Positions 14,435-22,461 of a DNA stretch of 64,000 nucleotides are shown here, piece after piece (position 1 is the first letter of the stretch; the number at the start of each line of letters is the position of its first letter). The notes under the pieces were generated by a model. It had not been told where the DNA came from. It did no database searches and worked only from the letters and a program-made list of their open reading frames with translations. The translations under genes were made by a program, and so were the position numbers. This DNA comes from Streptomyces sp. NBC_01716 (lineage in GTDB: Bacteria; Actinomycetota; Actinomycetes; Streptomycetales; Streptomycetaceae): NCBI RefSeq assembly GCF_036248275.1, contig NZ_CP109181.1, forward strand, positions 6,510,001-6,574,000. The letters run 5' to 3'.

Positions 14435-14754
14435 TTCCAGACATTCGAGACCGGCGGGTCAGGCACTGCGAGTTCGTCCACCTCGCTCATGGCGTCGCGG
14501 TGCTCGTCGAGATAGTGAGCGATGAGCTGTACCCAGGCAGTCGCTGCGAGCGCCTGAGCTTCTGGAGAGAGCGAGGTGAGCTGCGCTGCGGTGTCATCCA
14601 CTGCCTGGGCAGCGGCGCGCTGTTGATCCGGGGCCGCCCGGCGGAAGAAACGCGCAACTCTCAAGCGCATCTTCTCGGAGCCCGATGTGGCTATGGCTGC
14701 GACCAGCGTGCCAGCTGCACCAGTGGCCACAGCCATTAATTCGGCGTCGTACAT
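14341..14754 (-). CDS. Small helical protein with C-terminal GTFIGGDVHGG motif
   Basis: This 137-residue protein opens with a hydrophobic Ala/Gly-rich segment (ELMAVATGAAGTLVAAIA, residues 5-22). A basic helix RLRVARFFRR and a helical domain (QQRAAAQAVDDTAAQLTSL, AATAWVQLIAHYLDEH) follow. The C terminus ends in GTGTFIGGDVHGG (residues 112-124). Streptomyces has many small proteins of this layout, with a hydrophobic helix, WRR/FRR-type basic patch, helical body and short Gly-rich tail. The tail is duplicated at the N terminus of the next protein, so the two probably interact through it. The gene is the first transcribed from the right side of the island. Confidence 0.65.
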   Translation of the reverse strand: MYDAELMAVATGAAGTLVAAIATSGSEKMRLRVARFFRRAAPDQQRAAAQAVDDTAAQLTSLSPEAQALAATAWVQLIAHYLDEHRDAMSEVDELAVPDPPVSNVWNQHNTGTGTFIGGDVHGGVTFNYDGASDGGR

Positions 14755-14886
14755 GATCGATATCTCCCCATCCGTGATGACGTGCCCCAGCAGAACCTAC
14801 CGGGCACCACTGACACTCCGAGGGGACAATCCGCAGTCAGTGGCCTCTGGATAGTGCCGCCGCACACAGCGACCGAACAAACCAAC

Positions 14887-14922
14887 GAGGGCCGCTACCC
14901 CGGCAACGGGGTAGCGGCCCTC
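14887..14922. terminator. Perfect hairpin inside the right island end, likely current glnA terminator
   Basis: A perfect 16-bp stem (14887-14902 with 14907-14922) closes a GCAA tetraloop of the stable GNRA type. It lies about 160 bases after the glnA stop. It copies the hairpin at 979-1014, including the flanking accaacgag, so the island brought or kept a terminator for the gene it disrupted. Confidence 0.75.
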
Positions 14923-14962
14923 GCAGTGGTTATGACGTCGCGTCAGGGAATCGGTCCGGCGG

Positions 14963-14979
14963 TGCACACTCGGTGCACA
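14963..14979. repeat. TGCACA-type repeat, right end of island
   Basis: tgcacactcggtgcaca matches the left-end copy at 1100-1116 in 16 of 17 bases, in the same orientation. It lies 105 bases inside the right att core. It is a candidate recombinase arm site. Confidence 0.5.
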
Positions 14980-15081
14980 AGGGGGTGGAAAGCTAGCAGC
15001 TACCGTGAGAACTGGTGAGAAGCGTTCTCGCAGGTCAGCGCTGGTTGTGAGCCTTCCGCCCAAGTGGCCGGACTCCGCAGT

Positions 15082-16491
15082 CTAGATGTCGAAGTACAGC
15101 TCGAACTCGTGCGGGTGCGGGCGGAGTTGGATCGGGGCGATTTCGCTGGTGCGCTTGTAGTCGATCCACGTCTCGATCAGGTCCGACGTGAACACGCCGC
15201 CCGCCTGGAGGTACTCGTTGTCCGCCTCCAGGGCGTCGAGGACCGCCGGGAGGGAGGTGGGGACCTGGGCCACGTCCGCGTGTTCTTCCGGGGCCAGTTC
15301 GTAGAGGTCCTTGTCGATCGGCTCCGCCGGCTCGATCTTGTTCTTGATGCCGTCCAGGCCCGCGAGGAGCAGGGCCGAGAAGGCCAGGTACGGGTTGGAC
15401 GACGGGTCCGGGGCGCGGAATTCGACGCGCTTGGCCTTCGGGTTGGAGCCCGTGATCGGGATACGCATCGCCGCCGAGCGGTTGCGCTGCGAGTAGACCA
15501 GGTTGACCGGGGCCTCGAAGCCGGGGACCAGGCGGTGGTACGAGTTCACCGTCGGGTTCGTGAACGCCAGCAGCGACGGCGCGTGCCTGAGGATGCCGCC
15601 GATGTAGTAGCGGGCGGTGTCCGACAGGCCCGCGTAGCCCTGCTCGTCGTAGAACAGCGGGTCGCCGCCGGCCCACAGGGACTGGTGGACGTGCATGCCG
15701 GAGCCGTTGTCGCCGAAGATCGGCTTGGGCATGAAGGTCGCGGTCTTGTTGTTGCGCCAGGCGACGTTCTTCACGATGTACTTGAAGAGCATCAGGTCGT
15801 CGGCCGCGGCGAGCAGCGTGTTGAACTTGTAGTTGATCTCGGCCTGGCCGGCGGTGCCGACCTCGTGGTGCTGGCGCTCGACGTCGATGCCGACGCCGTC
15901 CAGCTCCAGGGAGATCTCCGCGCGCAGGTCGGCGAAGTGGTCGACCGGCGGGGTCGGGAAGTAGCCGCCCTTGTAACGGACCTTGTAGCCGCGGTTGTCC
16001 TCGGTCGAGCCGGTGTTCCAGGCGCCGGCCTCGGAGTCGATGTGGTAAAAGCTCTCGTTCGACGTCGTGTTGAAGCGCACGTTGTCGAAGACGTAGAACT
16101 CGGCCTCCGGGCCGAAGTACGCGGTGTCCGCGATGCCGGTGGAGGCGAGGTACGTCTCCGCCTTCTTGGCGATGTTGCGCGGGTCGCGGCTGTACTGCTC
16201 ACCCGTGATCGGGTCGTGGATGAAGAAGTTGATGTTCACCGTCTTGTCGCGACGGAAGGGGTCCACCCGAGCGGTCGACAGGTCCGCGCGAAGCGCCATG
16301 TCCGACTCGTGGATCGCCTGGAAACCGCGGATCGACGAACCGTCGAAAGCAAGCTCGTCATCCGGGTCGAACGCCTTCGCCGGGATCGTGAAGTGCTGCA
16401 TCACGCCAGGCAGGTCGCAGAACCGGACGTCTACGAACTTCACGTCCTCGTCAGCGATGAACTTCCTGGCGTCGTCGGCGTTCTGGAACAT
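15082..16491 (-). CDS. glnA: Glutamine synthetase type I
   Basis: This 469-residue enzyme joins ammonia to glutamate using ATP and is the main nitrogen assimilation step. The start [20 protein letters not shown] fits the usual length; a longer frame from 16608 runs through the promoter. Visible GS motifs are [23 protein letters not shown], the ATP-binding [16 protein letters not shown] and the adenylylation-site region [17 protein letters not shown]. The C terminus HEFELYFDI is encoded by the att core, so the island inserted without changing the protein. A GlnR box lies about 105 bases upstream of the start. The next gene is the divergent RDD protein, as in other Streptomyces. Confidence 0.98.
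   Translation of the reverse strand: MFQNADDARKFIADEDVKFVDVRFCDLPGVMQHFTIPAKAFDPDDELAFDGSSIRGFQAIHESDMALRADLSTARVDPFRRDKTVNINFFIHDPITGEQYSRDPRNIAKKAETYLASTGIADTAYFGPEAEFYVFDNVRFNTTSNESFYHIDSEAGAWNTGSTEDNRGYKVRYKGGYFPTPPVDHFADLRAEISLELDGVGIDVERQHHEVGTAGQAEINYKFNTLLAAADDLMLFKYIVKNVAWRNNKTATFMPKPIFGDNGSGMHVHQSLWAGGDPLFYDEQGYAGLSDTARYYIGGILRHAPSLLAFTNPTVNSYHRLVPGFEAPVNLVYSQRNRSAAMRIPITGSNPKAKRVEFRAPDPSSNPYLAFSALLLAGLDGIKNKIEPAEPIDKDLYELAPEEHADVAQVPTSLPAVLDALEADNEYLQAGGVFTSDLIETWIDYKRTSEIAPIQLRPHPHEFELYFDI
15085..15104. repeat. Putative attachment site, right junction inside glnA 3' end
   Basis: This copy forms the last sense codons of glnA; the TAG stop lies directly outside it at 15082-15084. 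It is identical to 1035-1054. Confidence 0.8.
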
Positions 16492-16595
16492 CCAGCTCCT
16501 CCTCCTCCCGTCCCCGGGGAGGGGCGGGGGTCTATCGCTACTGGTCGTGCGGCCAGTGCGGTGGCACACGCAGGACCCGACCATAGGTATGCGGG

Positions 16596-16633
16596 ATTTC
16601 TCAAGCATGACCCATTTGTTTCGCCGAAGTTAA
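16596..16633 (-). promoter_or_regulatory. GlnR box of glnA
   Basis: Read on the minus strand, four five-base elements are spaced by exactly six bases: TTAAC, GAAAC, GTCAT, GAAAT. This matches the known a-site/b-site consensus for GlnR (gTnAc-n6-GaAAc, twice). GlnR activates glnA under nitrogen limitation in Streptomyces. The box lies 105 bases before the start codon, within the 296-base glnA upstream region. Confidence 0.85.
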
Positions 16634-16787
16634 CCGGCCCGGGTGTGCCGCGTTCCACAGACCGGCCACGGCGGCCTGAAACAGCCCTGCCGTCGGCAGA
16701 GCACGGCGGGCCGTCCACGCCCGCACCTCTTGTCTCTCTTGTACCCCGGGACCTGGTCCACGTACCCCCGCGCAGTACCGTGGTCGG

Positions 16788-17252
16788 GTGGACAACAGGC
16801 AAGCAATCGGATCGTGGCTCTCCGGACCCCGCGCGACGGCCGAGGAGATGGGCACGGACTTCGGGTACCGGGGCGAGCGCCTCGGACTGCCGAAGGAAGG
16901 CCCCGGTTCCGCCGCCCCCGCCGGGCGGCGTTTCGGCGCGCTCTTCCTCGACTGGGCGCTGTGCATGCTGATCGCGTACGGGCTCTTCGCCCAGAACGCC
17001 CAGTCCGCCTCCAACTACGCCCTCGGCGTTCTCCTCGTACTGAACATCCTCACCGTCGGCACCGTCGGCTGCACCCCCGGCAAGCGCCTCTTCGGGCTGC
17101 GGGTCATCTCCGAGAACCGCGAGCGGCTCGGCTTCGGGTGGGCCGTGGTCCGCAGCGCGCTGCTCTGCCTCGCCCTGCCCGCCCTCATCTGGGACCGCGA
17201 CGGGCGCGGGCTGCACGACCGGCTCGGGCGCGCCGTCCAGGTCAGGATCTAG
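16788..17252 (+). CDS. RDD-family membrane protein
   Basis: This 154-residue protein has a 40-residue polar N terminus, then an RDD domain. The first helix carries the family's Arg and Asp (GRRFGALFLDWALCMLIAYGLF), the second is YALGVLLVLNILTVGTVGCTPGK, the conserved loop is GKRLFGLRVI, and the last part VVRSALLCLALPALIWDRDGRGLHDRLG holds the final Asp motif. RDD proteins are small integral membrane proteins proposed to act in transport. The GTG at 16788 gives MDNRQAIGSWLSG. It is divergent from glnA. Confidence 0.9.
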   Translation: MDNRQAIGSWLSGPRATAEEMGTDFGYRGERLGLPKEGPGSAAPAGRRFGALFLDWALCMLIAYGLFAQNAQSASNYALGVLLVLNILTVGTVGCTPGKRLFGLRVISENRERLGFGWAVVRSALLCLALPALIWDRDGRGLHDRLGRAVQVRI

Positions 17253-17296
17253 TACATTTAGTTACAGAGAAGTCCCCAGGACACCAGGACATAGGA

Positions 17297-17334
17297 GAGG
17301 GCGGCGACGGAACTCGCGTTCCGCCGCCGCCCTC
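17297..17334. terminator. Terminator between convergent RDD and DUF4191 genes
   Basis: A 10-bp outer stem gagggcggcg with cgccgccctc, plus partial inner pairing (acggaac with gttccg), lies between the two convergent stops and can serve both. Confidence 0.8.
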
Positions 17335-17345
17335 CATACGTTCGT

Positions 17346-18044
17346 TCAGCGCATCTTTCCGCCGCGCGGCATCCGCATGCCCTTCGGCATCGGGCCCTTA
17401 GGCAGCGGCATGTTGCTCATCAGGTCACCCATCGCCCGCAGCCGGTCGTTGGCCGCCGTCACCTGGGGGCCGGAGAGCACCCGGGGCAGCTTGAGCATCG
17501 TCGTACGGACCTTCTTGAGCGGTACCTGGCCCTCGCCGTCACCCACGATGATGTCGTGCACCGGCACATCGACGACGATGCGCGCCATCTTCTTCTTCTC
17601 GGCCGCCAGCAGGCTCTTCAGCCGGTTCGGGTTGCCCTCGGCCACCAGGACGATGCCGGCCTTGCCGACCGCGCGGTGGATCACGTCCTGGCTGCGGTTC
17701 ATCGCGACCGCGGGGGTGGTGGACCAGCCACGACCCACGTTCTCCAGCACGGCCGCCGCCGCTCCCGGCTGGCCCTCCATCTGCCCGAAGGCAGCACGCT
17801 CGGCGCGGCGTCCGAAGACGATCGCCATCGCGAGGAAGGCCAGAATGAAGCCCAGAATGCCGAGATAAATGGGGTGACCGACCAGAAAGCCGATCGCGAG
17901 GAGGACGCCGAAGGTCACGATGCCCACGCCCGCGAGGACGAGACCGACCTTCTTGTCGACCCGTCGGGTCATCTTGTAGGTGAGGGCGATCTGCTTCAGT
18001 CGCCCAGTTTCCGCCGCAGTGTCTGCGTTTTCCTTCCTCGCCAT
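17346..18044 (-). CDS. DUF4191-family integral membrane protein
   Basis: This 232-residue protein has a basic N terminus, two adjacent membrane helices (VGLVLAGVGIVTFGVLLAIGF and YLGILGFILAFLAMAIVFG), then a soluble domain with GIVLVAEGNPNRLKSLLAAEKKKMAR and a Met/Pro/Gly-rich tail. DUF4191 is conserved next to lipA in actinobacteria, but its function is unknown. The soluble half resembles a small alpha/beta domain on the cytoplasmic side. Its neighbours lipA and lipB suggest a link with lipoylation, but this is only context. Confidence 0.9.
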   Translation of the reverse strand: MARKENADTAAETGRLKQIALTYKMTRRVDKKVGLVLAGVGIVTFGVLLAIGFLVGHPIYLGILGFILAFLAMAIVFGRRAERAAFGQMEGQPGAAAAVLENVGRGWSTTPAVAMNRSQDVIHRAVGKAGIVLVAEGNPNRLKSLLAAEKKKMARIVVDVPVHDIIVGDGEGQVPLKKVRTTMLKLPRVLSGPQVTAANDRLRAMGDLMSNMPLPKGPMPKGMRMPRGGKMR

Positions 18045-18062
18045 AACCGAAGTTTACGTGGC

Positions 18063-18296
18063 TCAGGAAGGACGGCCCGACACGGCCTCCAGTACGTGCT
18101 GCGTCTCGTCCCGGTCCTTGGCCCTGCGGCGGTCCTCAAGGACGGCGGTCCAGGCGTTCCTGCGGGCTGTGCGCTGGCCGCCGCTCATGAGAAGCGACTC
18201 CATGGCGCGCAGGGCGGTGGCGACGGAGGGCAGGGCGTTGGGGCGGCTGGCTGCCGCCATCACCTCGGTGACGGGTCGTACCGGCGCGGCCTGCAT
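18063..18296 (-). CDS. Small conserved hypothetical protein
   Basis: This 77-residue protein lies between DUF4191 and lipA, a position I recall as conserved in Streptomyces. It is helical (SVATALRAMESLLMS, then RRNAWTAVLEDRRRAKDRDETQHVLEAV), basic and charged. The ATG at 18296 follows a strong AGGAGGAA ribosome site. No function is known. Confidence 0.75.
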   Translation of the reverse strand: MQAAPVRPVTEVMAAASRPNALPSVATALRAMESLLMSGGQRTARRNAWTAVLEDRRRAKDRDETQHVLEAVSGRPS

Positions 18297-18434
18297 GGTG
18301 GCTGTTCCTCCTGGGAACGAGTGCGAGTGCGGGGTGAGGTGTGCTTGACAACGAGGGTTACTCCTCGGTGTTACCAGTGCGTGACCAAGCGGTCAAACGG
18401 CCGTGAATGCCCGAAGCCGTACCTCGGAACGCCG

Positions 18435-18483
18435 CCGCGGCCCGTACTCGGCCCCTTACCTGCGGGGAGAGTACGGGCCGCGG
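18435..18483 (-). terminator. lipA terminator
   Basis: A perfect 15-bp stem (18435-18449 with 18469-18483) with a 19-base loop lies 42 bases after the lipA stop, in the 228-base gap between lipA and the small gene at 18296. Confidence 0.8.
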
Positions 18484-18524
18484 CAATGCGGCCGTTACTG
18501 TCGAGTAGCCACTTGTGCTCGGAT

Positions 18525-19490
18525 TCACACCGCCTGGCGGACGGTGTCCGCGCCCCGGCGCTCCGTCGCCTGCTGGAACAGGCGCCCCGCGCGGTACGAG
18601 GACCGGACCAGCGGCCCCGACATCACACCGGAGTAGCCGATCGCGTCGGCCTCGTCCTTCAGCTCCACGAACTCGTGCGGCTTCACCCAGCGTTCGACGG
18701 GGTGGTGGCGCGGGGAGGGCCGCAGATACTGCGTGATCGTGATCAGCTCACAGCCCGCGTCGTGCAGGTCGCGCAGCGCCTCGCTGACCTCTTCACGGGT
18801 CTCGCCCATACCGAGGATCAGATTGGACTTCGTGATCAGGCCGGCCTCACGGGCCCGCGTGATGACATCGAGGGAGCGCTCGTAGCGGAAGCCGGGGCGG
18901 ATCCGCTTGAAGATCCGCGGCACCGTCTCGACGTTGTGCGCGAGCACCTCGGGGCGCGAGGAGAAGACCTCGGCCAGCTGCTCGGGCTCGGCATTGAAGT
19001 CGGGGATGAGGAGTTCGACCTTCGTACGGCCGGCCGGGCGATCGGCGGTCTGCGCGTGGATCTGGCGGACGGTCTCCGCGTACAGCCACGCGCCGCCGTC
19101 CGCCAGGTCGTCGCGTGCGACGCCGGTGATCGTGGCGTAGTTCAGGTCCATCGTGACGACGGACTCGCCGACCCGGCGCGGCTCGTCGCGGTCCAGCGCC
19201 TGGGGCTTGCCGGTGTCGATCTGGCAGAAGTCACAGCGCCGTGTGCACTGGTCGCCGCCGATGAGGAAGGTCGCCTCGCGGTCCTCCCAGCACTCGTAGA
19301 TGTTGGGACAACCGGCCTCCTGGCACACGGTGTGCAGGCCCTCGCCCTTCACGAGTTGCTGCATCTTGGTGTACTCGGGCCCCATCTTCGCCCGGGTCTT
19401 GATCCACTCGGGCTTGCGCTCGATGGGGGTCTGGCTGTTCCGGACCTCCAGGCGCAGCATCTTGCGTCCGTCGGGTGCGACAGCGGACAC
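18525..19490 (-). CDS. lipA: Lipoyl synthase
   Basis: This 321-residue radical SAM enzyme inserts two sulfur atoms into protein-bound octanoyl groups to make lipoyl cofactors. Both cluster motifs are present: the auxiliary CX4CX5C in [12 protein letters not shown] and the radical SAM CX3CX2C in CTRRCDFC. The conserved C-terminal RSSYRAG supplies the unusual serine ligand of the auxiliary cluster. The GTG at 19490 was chosen for length and its AGAGAGG ribosome site; the reading frame is open further upstream. It follows lipB on the same strand with 106 bases between. The dehydrogenase complexes that use the product are encoded in this same window (aceE, sucB, lpd). Confidence 0.97.
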   Translation of the reverse strand: MSAVAPDGRKMLRLEVRNSQTPIERKPEWIKTRAKMGPEYTKMQQLVKGEGLHTVCQEAGCPNIYECWEDREATFLIGGDQCTRRCDFCQIDTGKPQALDRDEPRRVGESVVTMDLNYATITGVARDDLADGGAWLYAETVRQIHAQTADRPAGRTKVELLIPDFNAEPEQLAEVFSSRPEVLAHNVETVPRIFKRIRPGFRYERSLDVITRAREAGLITKSNLILGMGETREEVSEALRDLHDAGCELITITQYLRPSPRHHPVERWVKPHEFVELKDEADAIGYSGVMSGPLVRSSYRAGRLFQQATERRGADTVRQAV

Positions 19491-19596
19491 GTCCGGCACC
19501 TCTCTCTGCTGGCGCGGCATTCGAATCTTCGGTGAACACCAGAGTACGCCCGTTGATTGCTTGGTATTGCGTGGCCGGTGGCCCGGCGCCGGCGGG

Positions 19597-20532
19597 TCAG
19601 GCGCGCGCCGGTTGCCCGACGGCGTCGGCGCCCGCATCGGACTTGGCCACGGCATCGGACTTGGCCATAGCCGTGAACTCGGCTACGGCCTCGGACTTGA
19701 CCCCGGCCGCGGACTTCGCATCGGCCGCCGCCCTGATCGCCGCCTCCGCCTCGATGTCGCGAGGTTTCGGCTCCGCCTGCTCCAGGACGTTCCGCAGATG
19801 GTGCTCCACCACGGGGAGCACCTCGGCGACGGTGAGGTCGTGGCCCAGTTCGTACGAGAGCGAGGTCACGCCCGCGTCCCGGATCCCGCACGGCACGATC
19901 TTGTCGAACCAGGTGTTGTCCGGGTTCACGTTCATCGAGAAGCCGTGCATCGTGACGCCCTTCGCGACACGGATGCCGATCTGGGCGAGCTTGCGGTCCT
20001 CGCGGCGCTGTCCCGCGTTGGAGGGGGCGTACTCCGGCCCGTTCAGCCGGGGGTCGAACTCCCCGTCCGTCAGCCGGGGATCGAAGTCCAGCGACAGACC
20101 GCCCAGGGCCGGGCGCTCCTCCACCGGATCGCCGAGCACCCACACGCCGCTGCGGCCCTCGACCCGGGTCGTCGCCACGCCGAAGTCGGCCGCCGTACGG
20201 ATCAGCGCCTCTTCGAGACGGCGCACGTGCGCCACCACGTCCACGGGGCGCGGCAGCTTCAGGATCGGATAGCCGACGAGCTGGCCGGGACCGTGCCAGG
20301 TGATCTTGCCGCCTCGGTCGACGTCCACGACGGGAGTGCCGTCCAGCGGGCGCTCACTGTCCTCAGTACGCCGCCCCGCCGTATAGACGGGCGGATGTTC
20401 GAGCAGCAGGCAGGTGTCGGGGATCTCGTCCGCGTAGCGGGCCGCGTGGACCTCGCGCTGCTTCTCCCACGCCTCCAGGTACTCGACGGCGTCGTCGCCG
20501 AAGCCCAGACGGACGAACCGCAGCTCACTCAC
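19597..20532 (-). CDS. lipB: Octanoyltransferase, with unusual repetitive C-terminal tail
   Basis: LipB moves octanoyl from acyl carrier protein onto lipoyl domains, the step before LipA. Visible motifs are [55 protein letters not shown] (catalytic Lys) and PCGI (catalytic Cys). The GTG at 20532 has AAGGAGG before it. The protein is 311 residues, about 50 longer than usual. The extra C-terminal segment is Ala/Lys/Asp-rich with repeated units ([24 protein letters not shown]), encoded by tandem repeats of about 18 bases near 19637-19700. The tail is probably disordered and dispensable. Confidence 0.96.
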   Translation of the reverse strand: MSELRFVRLGFGDDAVEYLEAWEKQREVHAARYADEIPDTCLLLEHPPVYTAGRRTEDSERPLDGTPVVDVDRGGKITWHGPGQLVGYPILKLPRPVDVVAHVRRLEEALIRTAADFGVATTRVEGRSGVWVLGDPVEERPALGGLSLDFDPRLTDGEFDPRLNGPEYAPSNAGQRREDRKLAQIGIRVAKGVTMHGFSMNVNPDNTWFDKIVPCGIRDAGVTSLSYELGHDLTVAEVLPVVEHHLRNVLEQAEPKPRDIEAEAAIRAAADAKSAAGVKSEAVAEFTAMAKSDAVAKSDAGADAVGQPARA

Positions 20533-20845
20533 GGCATTGCCTCCTTCGTCTGCGCCCGGTGTCCGGCGGGTGTGATCCTGGGTGTCCCCGCGACAACCGG
20601 GCGCGTGCACATATCGCGCCTCAGCCACTGTACGACCGCGTTCCGCGGAGTGGTCCGGCAGGCCCGCGGGGGCCGGGAGGGCTATACAGGACCGGTGGGT
20701 GCGGTACGTCAGCAAAGCCCACAATCCTCACACGATCGGATGAATGTGGGGCGAAGGTGACGGTGCGGGCAGCTCGGACCGCTAAATTCGCGCCGTTCCA
20801 TGAGGGCTGCTCTCGGGGCCCGGAAGGCAGGAGACCGTACAGCTG
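20533..20845. other. Divergent promoter region between lipB and the regulator
   Basis: These 313 bases separate lipB (leftward) from the regulator at 20846 (rightward). No reading frame with coding character or strong hairpin is seen; both promoters must lie here. Confidence 0.5.
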
Positions 20846-22456
20846 ATGTCGGAACGACCTCCGCAGCGCATCCCCAACCGCCAGCTCGCCGCGCTCATCG
20901 CAGAAGCCGGTTTCTCCAACGCGGGCCTCGCCCGCAGGGTGGACCAGCTCGGGCTGGAACACGGCCTCGATCTGCGATACGACAAGACATCCGTCACGCG
21001 GTGGCTGCGCGGTCAGCAGCCACGCGGCACCACGCCCGCACTGATCGCCGAGGTCTTCACACGACGCCTCGGCCGGCGGCTCTCCGCGCAGGACCTGGGT
21101 CTGGACGCCTGCGCGCCCGTGTACGCGGGGCTGGAGTTCGCGGCGACCCCTGAGGAGGCCGTCGACATCGTCGGCGGGCTCTGGCGCAAAGACTCGGGGA
21201 GCCACGCGGAGCTCCGGAAGATCGCGTTCACCCCGGCGGGCCTCGTCGTGCCGAGCCGCGACTGGCTGATCGGCCGCGCGGACGAGCGGGTCGGGCACGA
21301 GGCGTCCGCCGCGCAGGGGACCGCCGCCCCGGCTCATGTGCCGGGCCAGCCCACGGGCCACCGGCTGGCGACGGCCGGGGGCGGGGGCGCGTCGTACGGG
21401 GCGTCGTCCTCCTACGGAGGCGGAGGCTCGGGGCCCGGCCGCGCGGGGGACGGCACCGCGAGCGCCCGGGTGCCTCTCCAGGGCCGTGCCACCGTGCCGC
21501 GTCAGGCCGTCCCCGCCGGGATGTCGGCCCGGCAGACGGACCGCGTCGCCGGGCAGCGGGTGGGCGGCGGCGACGTCGCCGCCCTCCGGTCCGTCAGCGA
21601 CCTGTTCCGCACCCTGGACCAGGCGTACGGCGGCGGCCATGCCCGCCAGGCGCTCGTCAGGTACCTGGAGCACGAGTGCGAGCCGATGCTGCGCGGCGTG
21701 TACGGCGAGGCCACCGGGCGACGGCTGTTCGCCGCCGCGGCCGACCTGACCAGGCTGGCCGGCTGGACCTCGTACGACATCGCCGCGCACGGACTCGCCC
21801 AGCGCTACTTCGTACAGGCGCTGCGGCTGTCCCAGGCGGCGGGCGACCGGGCGTACGGCTCGTTCGTGCTGATCACCATGAGCCGCCAGGCCGTCTATCT
21901 CGGGCACGGCAGGGAGGCGGTCCAGCTCGCCCGCGTCGCCCAGCAGGGCGTCGGCTCGTCCGCGCCGCCCGTGGTGCAGGCGCTGCTGCACTCCGTCGAG
22001 GCGCGCGCGCACGCCGTGCTCGGCGAGGCGCGGGCCTGCACCACCTCGCTCGCGCGGGCCGAGCGCGCCCTGGAGTCGGCGCGGCCCGGCGACGAGGTGC
22101 CGCACTGGGCGCGCACCTTCGACGAAGGGCAGCTCGCGGACGAGTTCGCGCACTGCTACCGCGATCTCCAGCAGTACCGCGCGGCCGTCCAGCACGCGGA
22201 GCGCGCGCTTCAGTTACGGTCTCCCGCCTTCGCACGCAGCCGGCTCTTCTGCCGGGTGGTGCTGGCCTGCGCCCGCCTGGGGCTCGGTGAGCTGGACCAG
22301 GCGTGCGCGCTGGGAGCGGAGGCGGCGCAGCAGGCGACGGAGATCCGGTCGGCGCGTGCGGTGGACTACGTACGGGACTTCGAACGGCGGCTGGAGCCGT
22401 ACCGGGAAGCGGCCGCGGTACGCAACTACCGTGACCGGATCGCGGCGTTCGGCTGA
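20846..22456 (+). CDS. NsdA-like regulatory protein with helical repeats
   Basis: This 536-residue protein has an N-terminal helix-turn-helix-like segment (PNRQLAALIAEAGFSNAGLARRV, then YDKTSVTRWLRGQQPRG). A Gly/Ser-rich linker (residues about 155-215) and a C-terminal TPR-like region follow (AHGLAQRYFVQALRLSQAAGDRAYGSFVL, SVEARAHAVLGEARACTTSLARAERAL). The layout is that of the Streptomyces NsdA group of regulators that act on development and antibiotic production. The ATG at 20846 follows GGCAGGAGACC. It stands alone, divergent from lipB. The target genes are unknown. Confidence 0.85.
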   Translation: MSERPPQRIPNRQLAALIAEAGFSNAGLARRVDQLGLEHGLDLRYDKTSVTRWLRGQQPRGTTPALIAEVFTRRLGRRLSAQDLGLDACAPVYAGLEFAATPEEAVDIVGGLWRKDSGSHAELRKIAFTPAGLVVPSRDWLIGRADERVGHEASAAQGTAAPAHVPGQPTGHRLATAGGGGASYGASSSYGGGGSGPGRAGDGTASARVPLQGRATVPRQAVPAGMSARQTDRVAGQRVGGGDVAALRSVSDLFRTLDQAYGGGHARQALVRYLEHECEPMLRGVYGEATGRRLFAAAADLTRLAGWTSYDIAAHGLAQRYFVQALRLSQAAGDRAYGSFVLITMSRQAVYLGHGREAVQLARVAQQGVGSSAPPVVQALLHSVEARAHAVLGEARACTTSLARAERALESARPGDEVPHWARTFDEGQLADEFAHCYRDLQQYRAAVQHAERALQLRSPAFARSRLFCRVVLACARLGLGELDQACALGAEAAQQATEIRSARAVDYVRDFERRLEPYREAAAVRNYRDRIAAFG

Positions 22457-22461
22457 GCGGG

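Larger units (their letters stand above)
14755..15081. other. Right end of the island, non-coding
   Basis: These 327 bases hold no gene. They contain the promoter of the leftward small gene near 14755, the hairpin at 14887, the TGCACA repeat at 14963 and the approach to the att core at 15085. They now form the 3' region of glnA. Confidence 0.7.
1035..15104. mobile_element. Genomic island integrated at the 3' end of glnA (14 kb)
   Basis: The block is bounded by a perfect 20-bp direct repeat of the glnA 3' end and carries only accessory genes: EACC1-caspase, XRE regulator with anti-sigma-type ATPase, a five-gene nucleotide operon and a motif-sharing membrane pair. Both ends hold a TGCACA-type repeat just inside the junction. 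The only recombinase seen is a C-terminal tyrosine-integrase fragment at 4865-5143, and no transfer or replication genes were found. It therefore appears to be a decayed or trans-mobilised integrative element. The exact crossover point cannot be fixed, and a tandem arrangement with an older island to the left is possible. Confidence 0.72.

Noticed and set aside
15060-15110. tRNA gene as integration target
   Set aside because: The repeated sequence is the 3' coding end of glnA; no cloverleaf-like sequence is visible.
15064-16971. Long 635-codon plus-strand frame over glnA
   Set aside because: It is antisense to glnA and extends through its promoter; composition is Arg/Val/Gly-rich as usual for GC-rich shadows.
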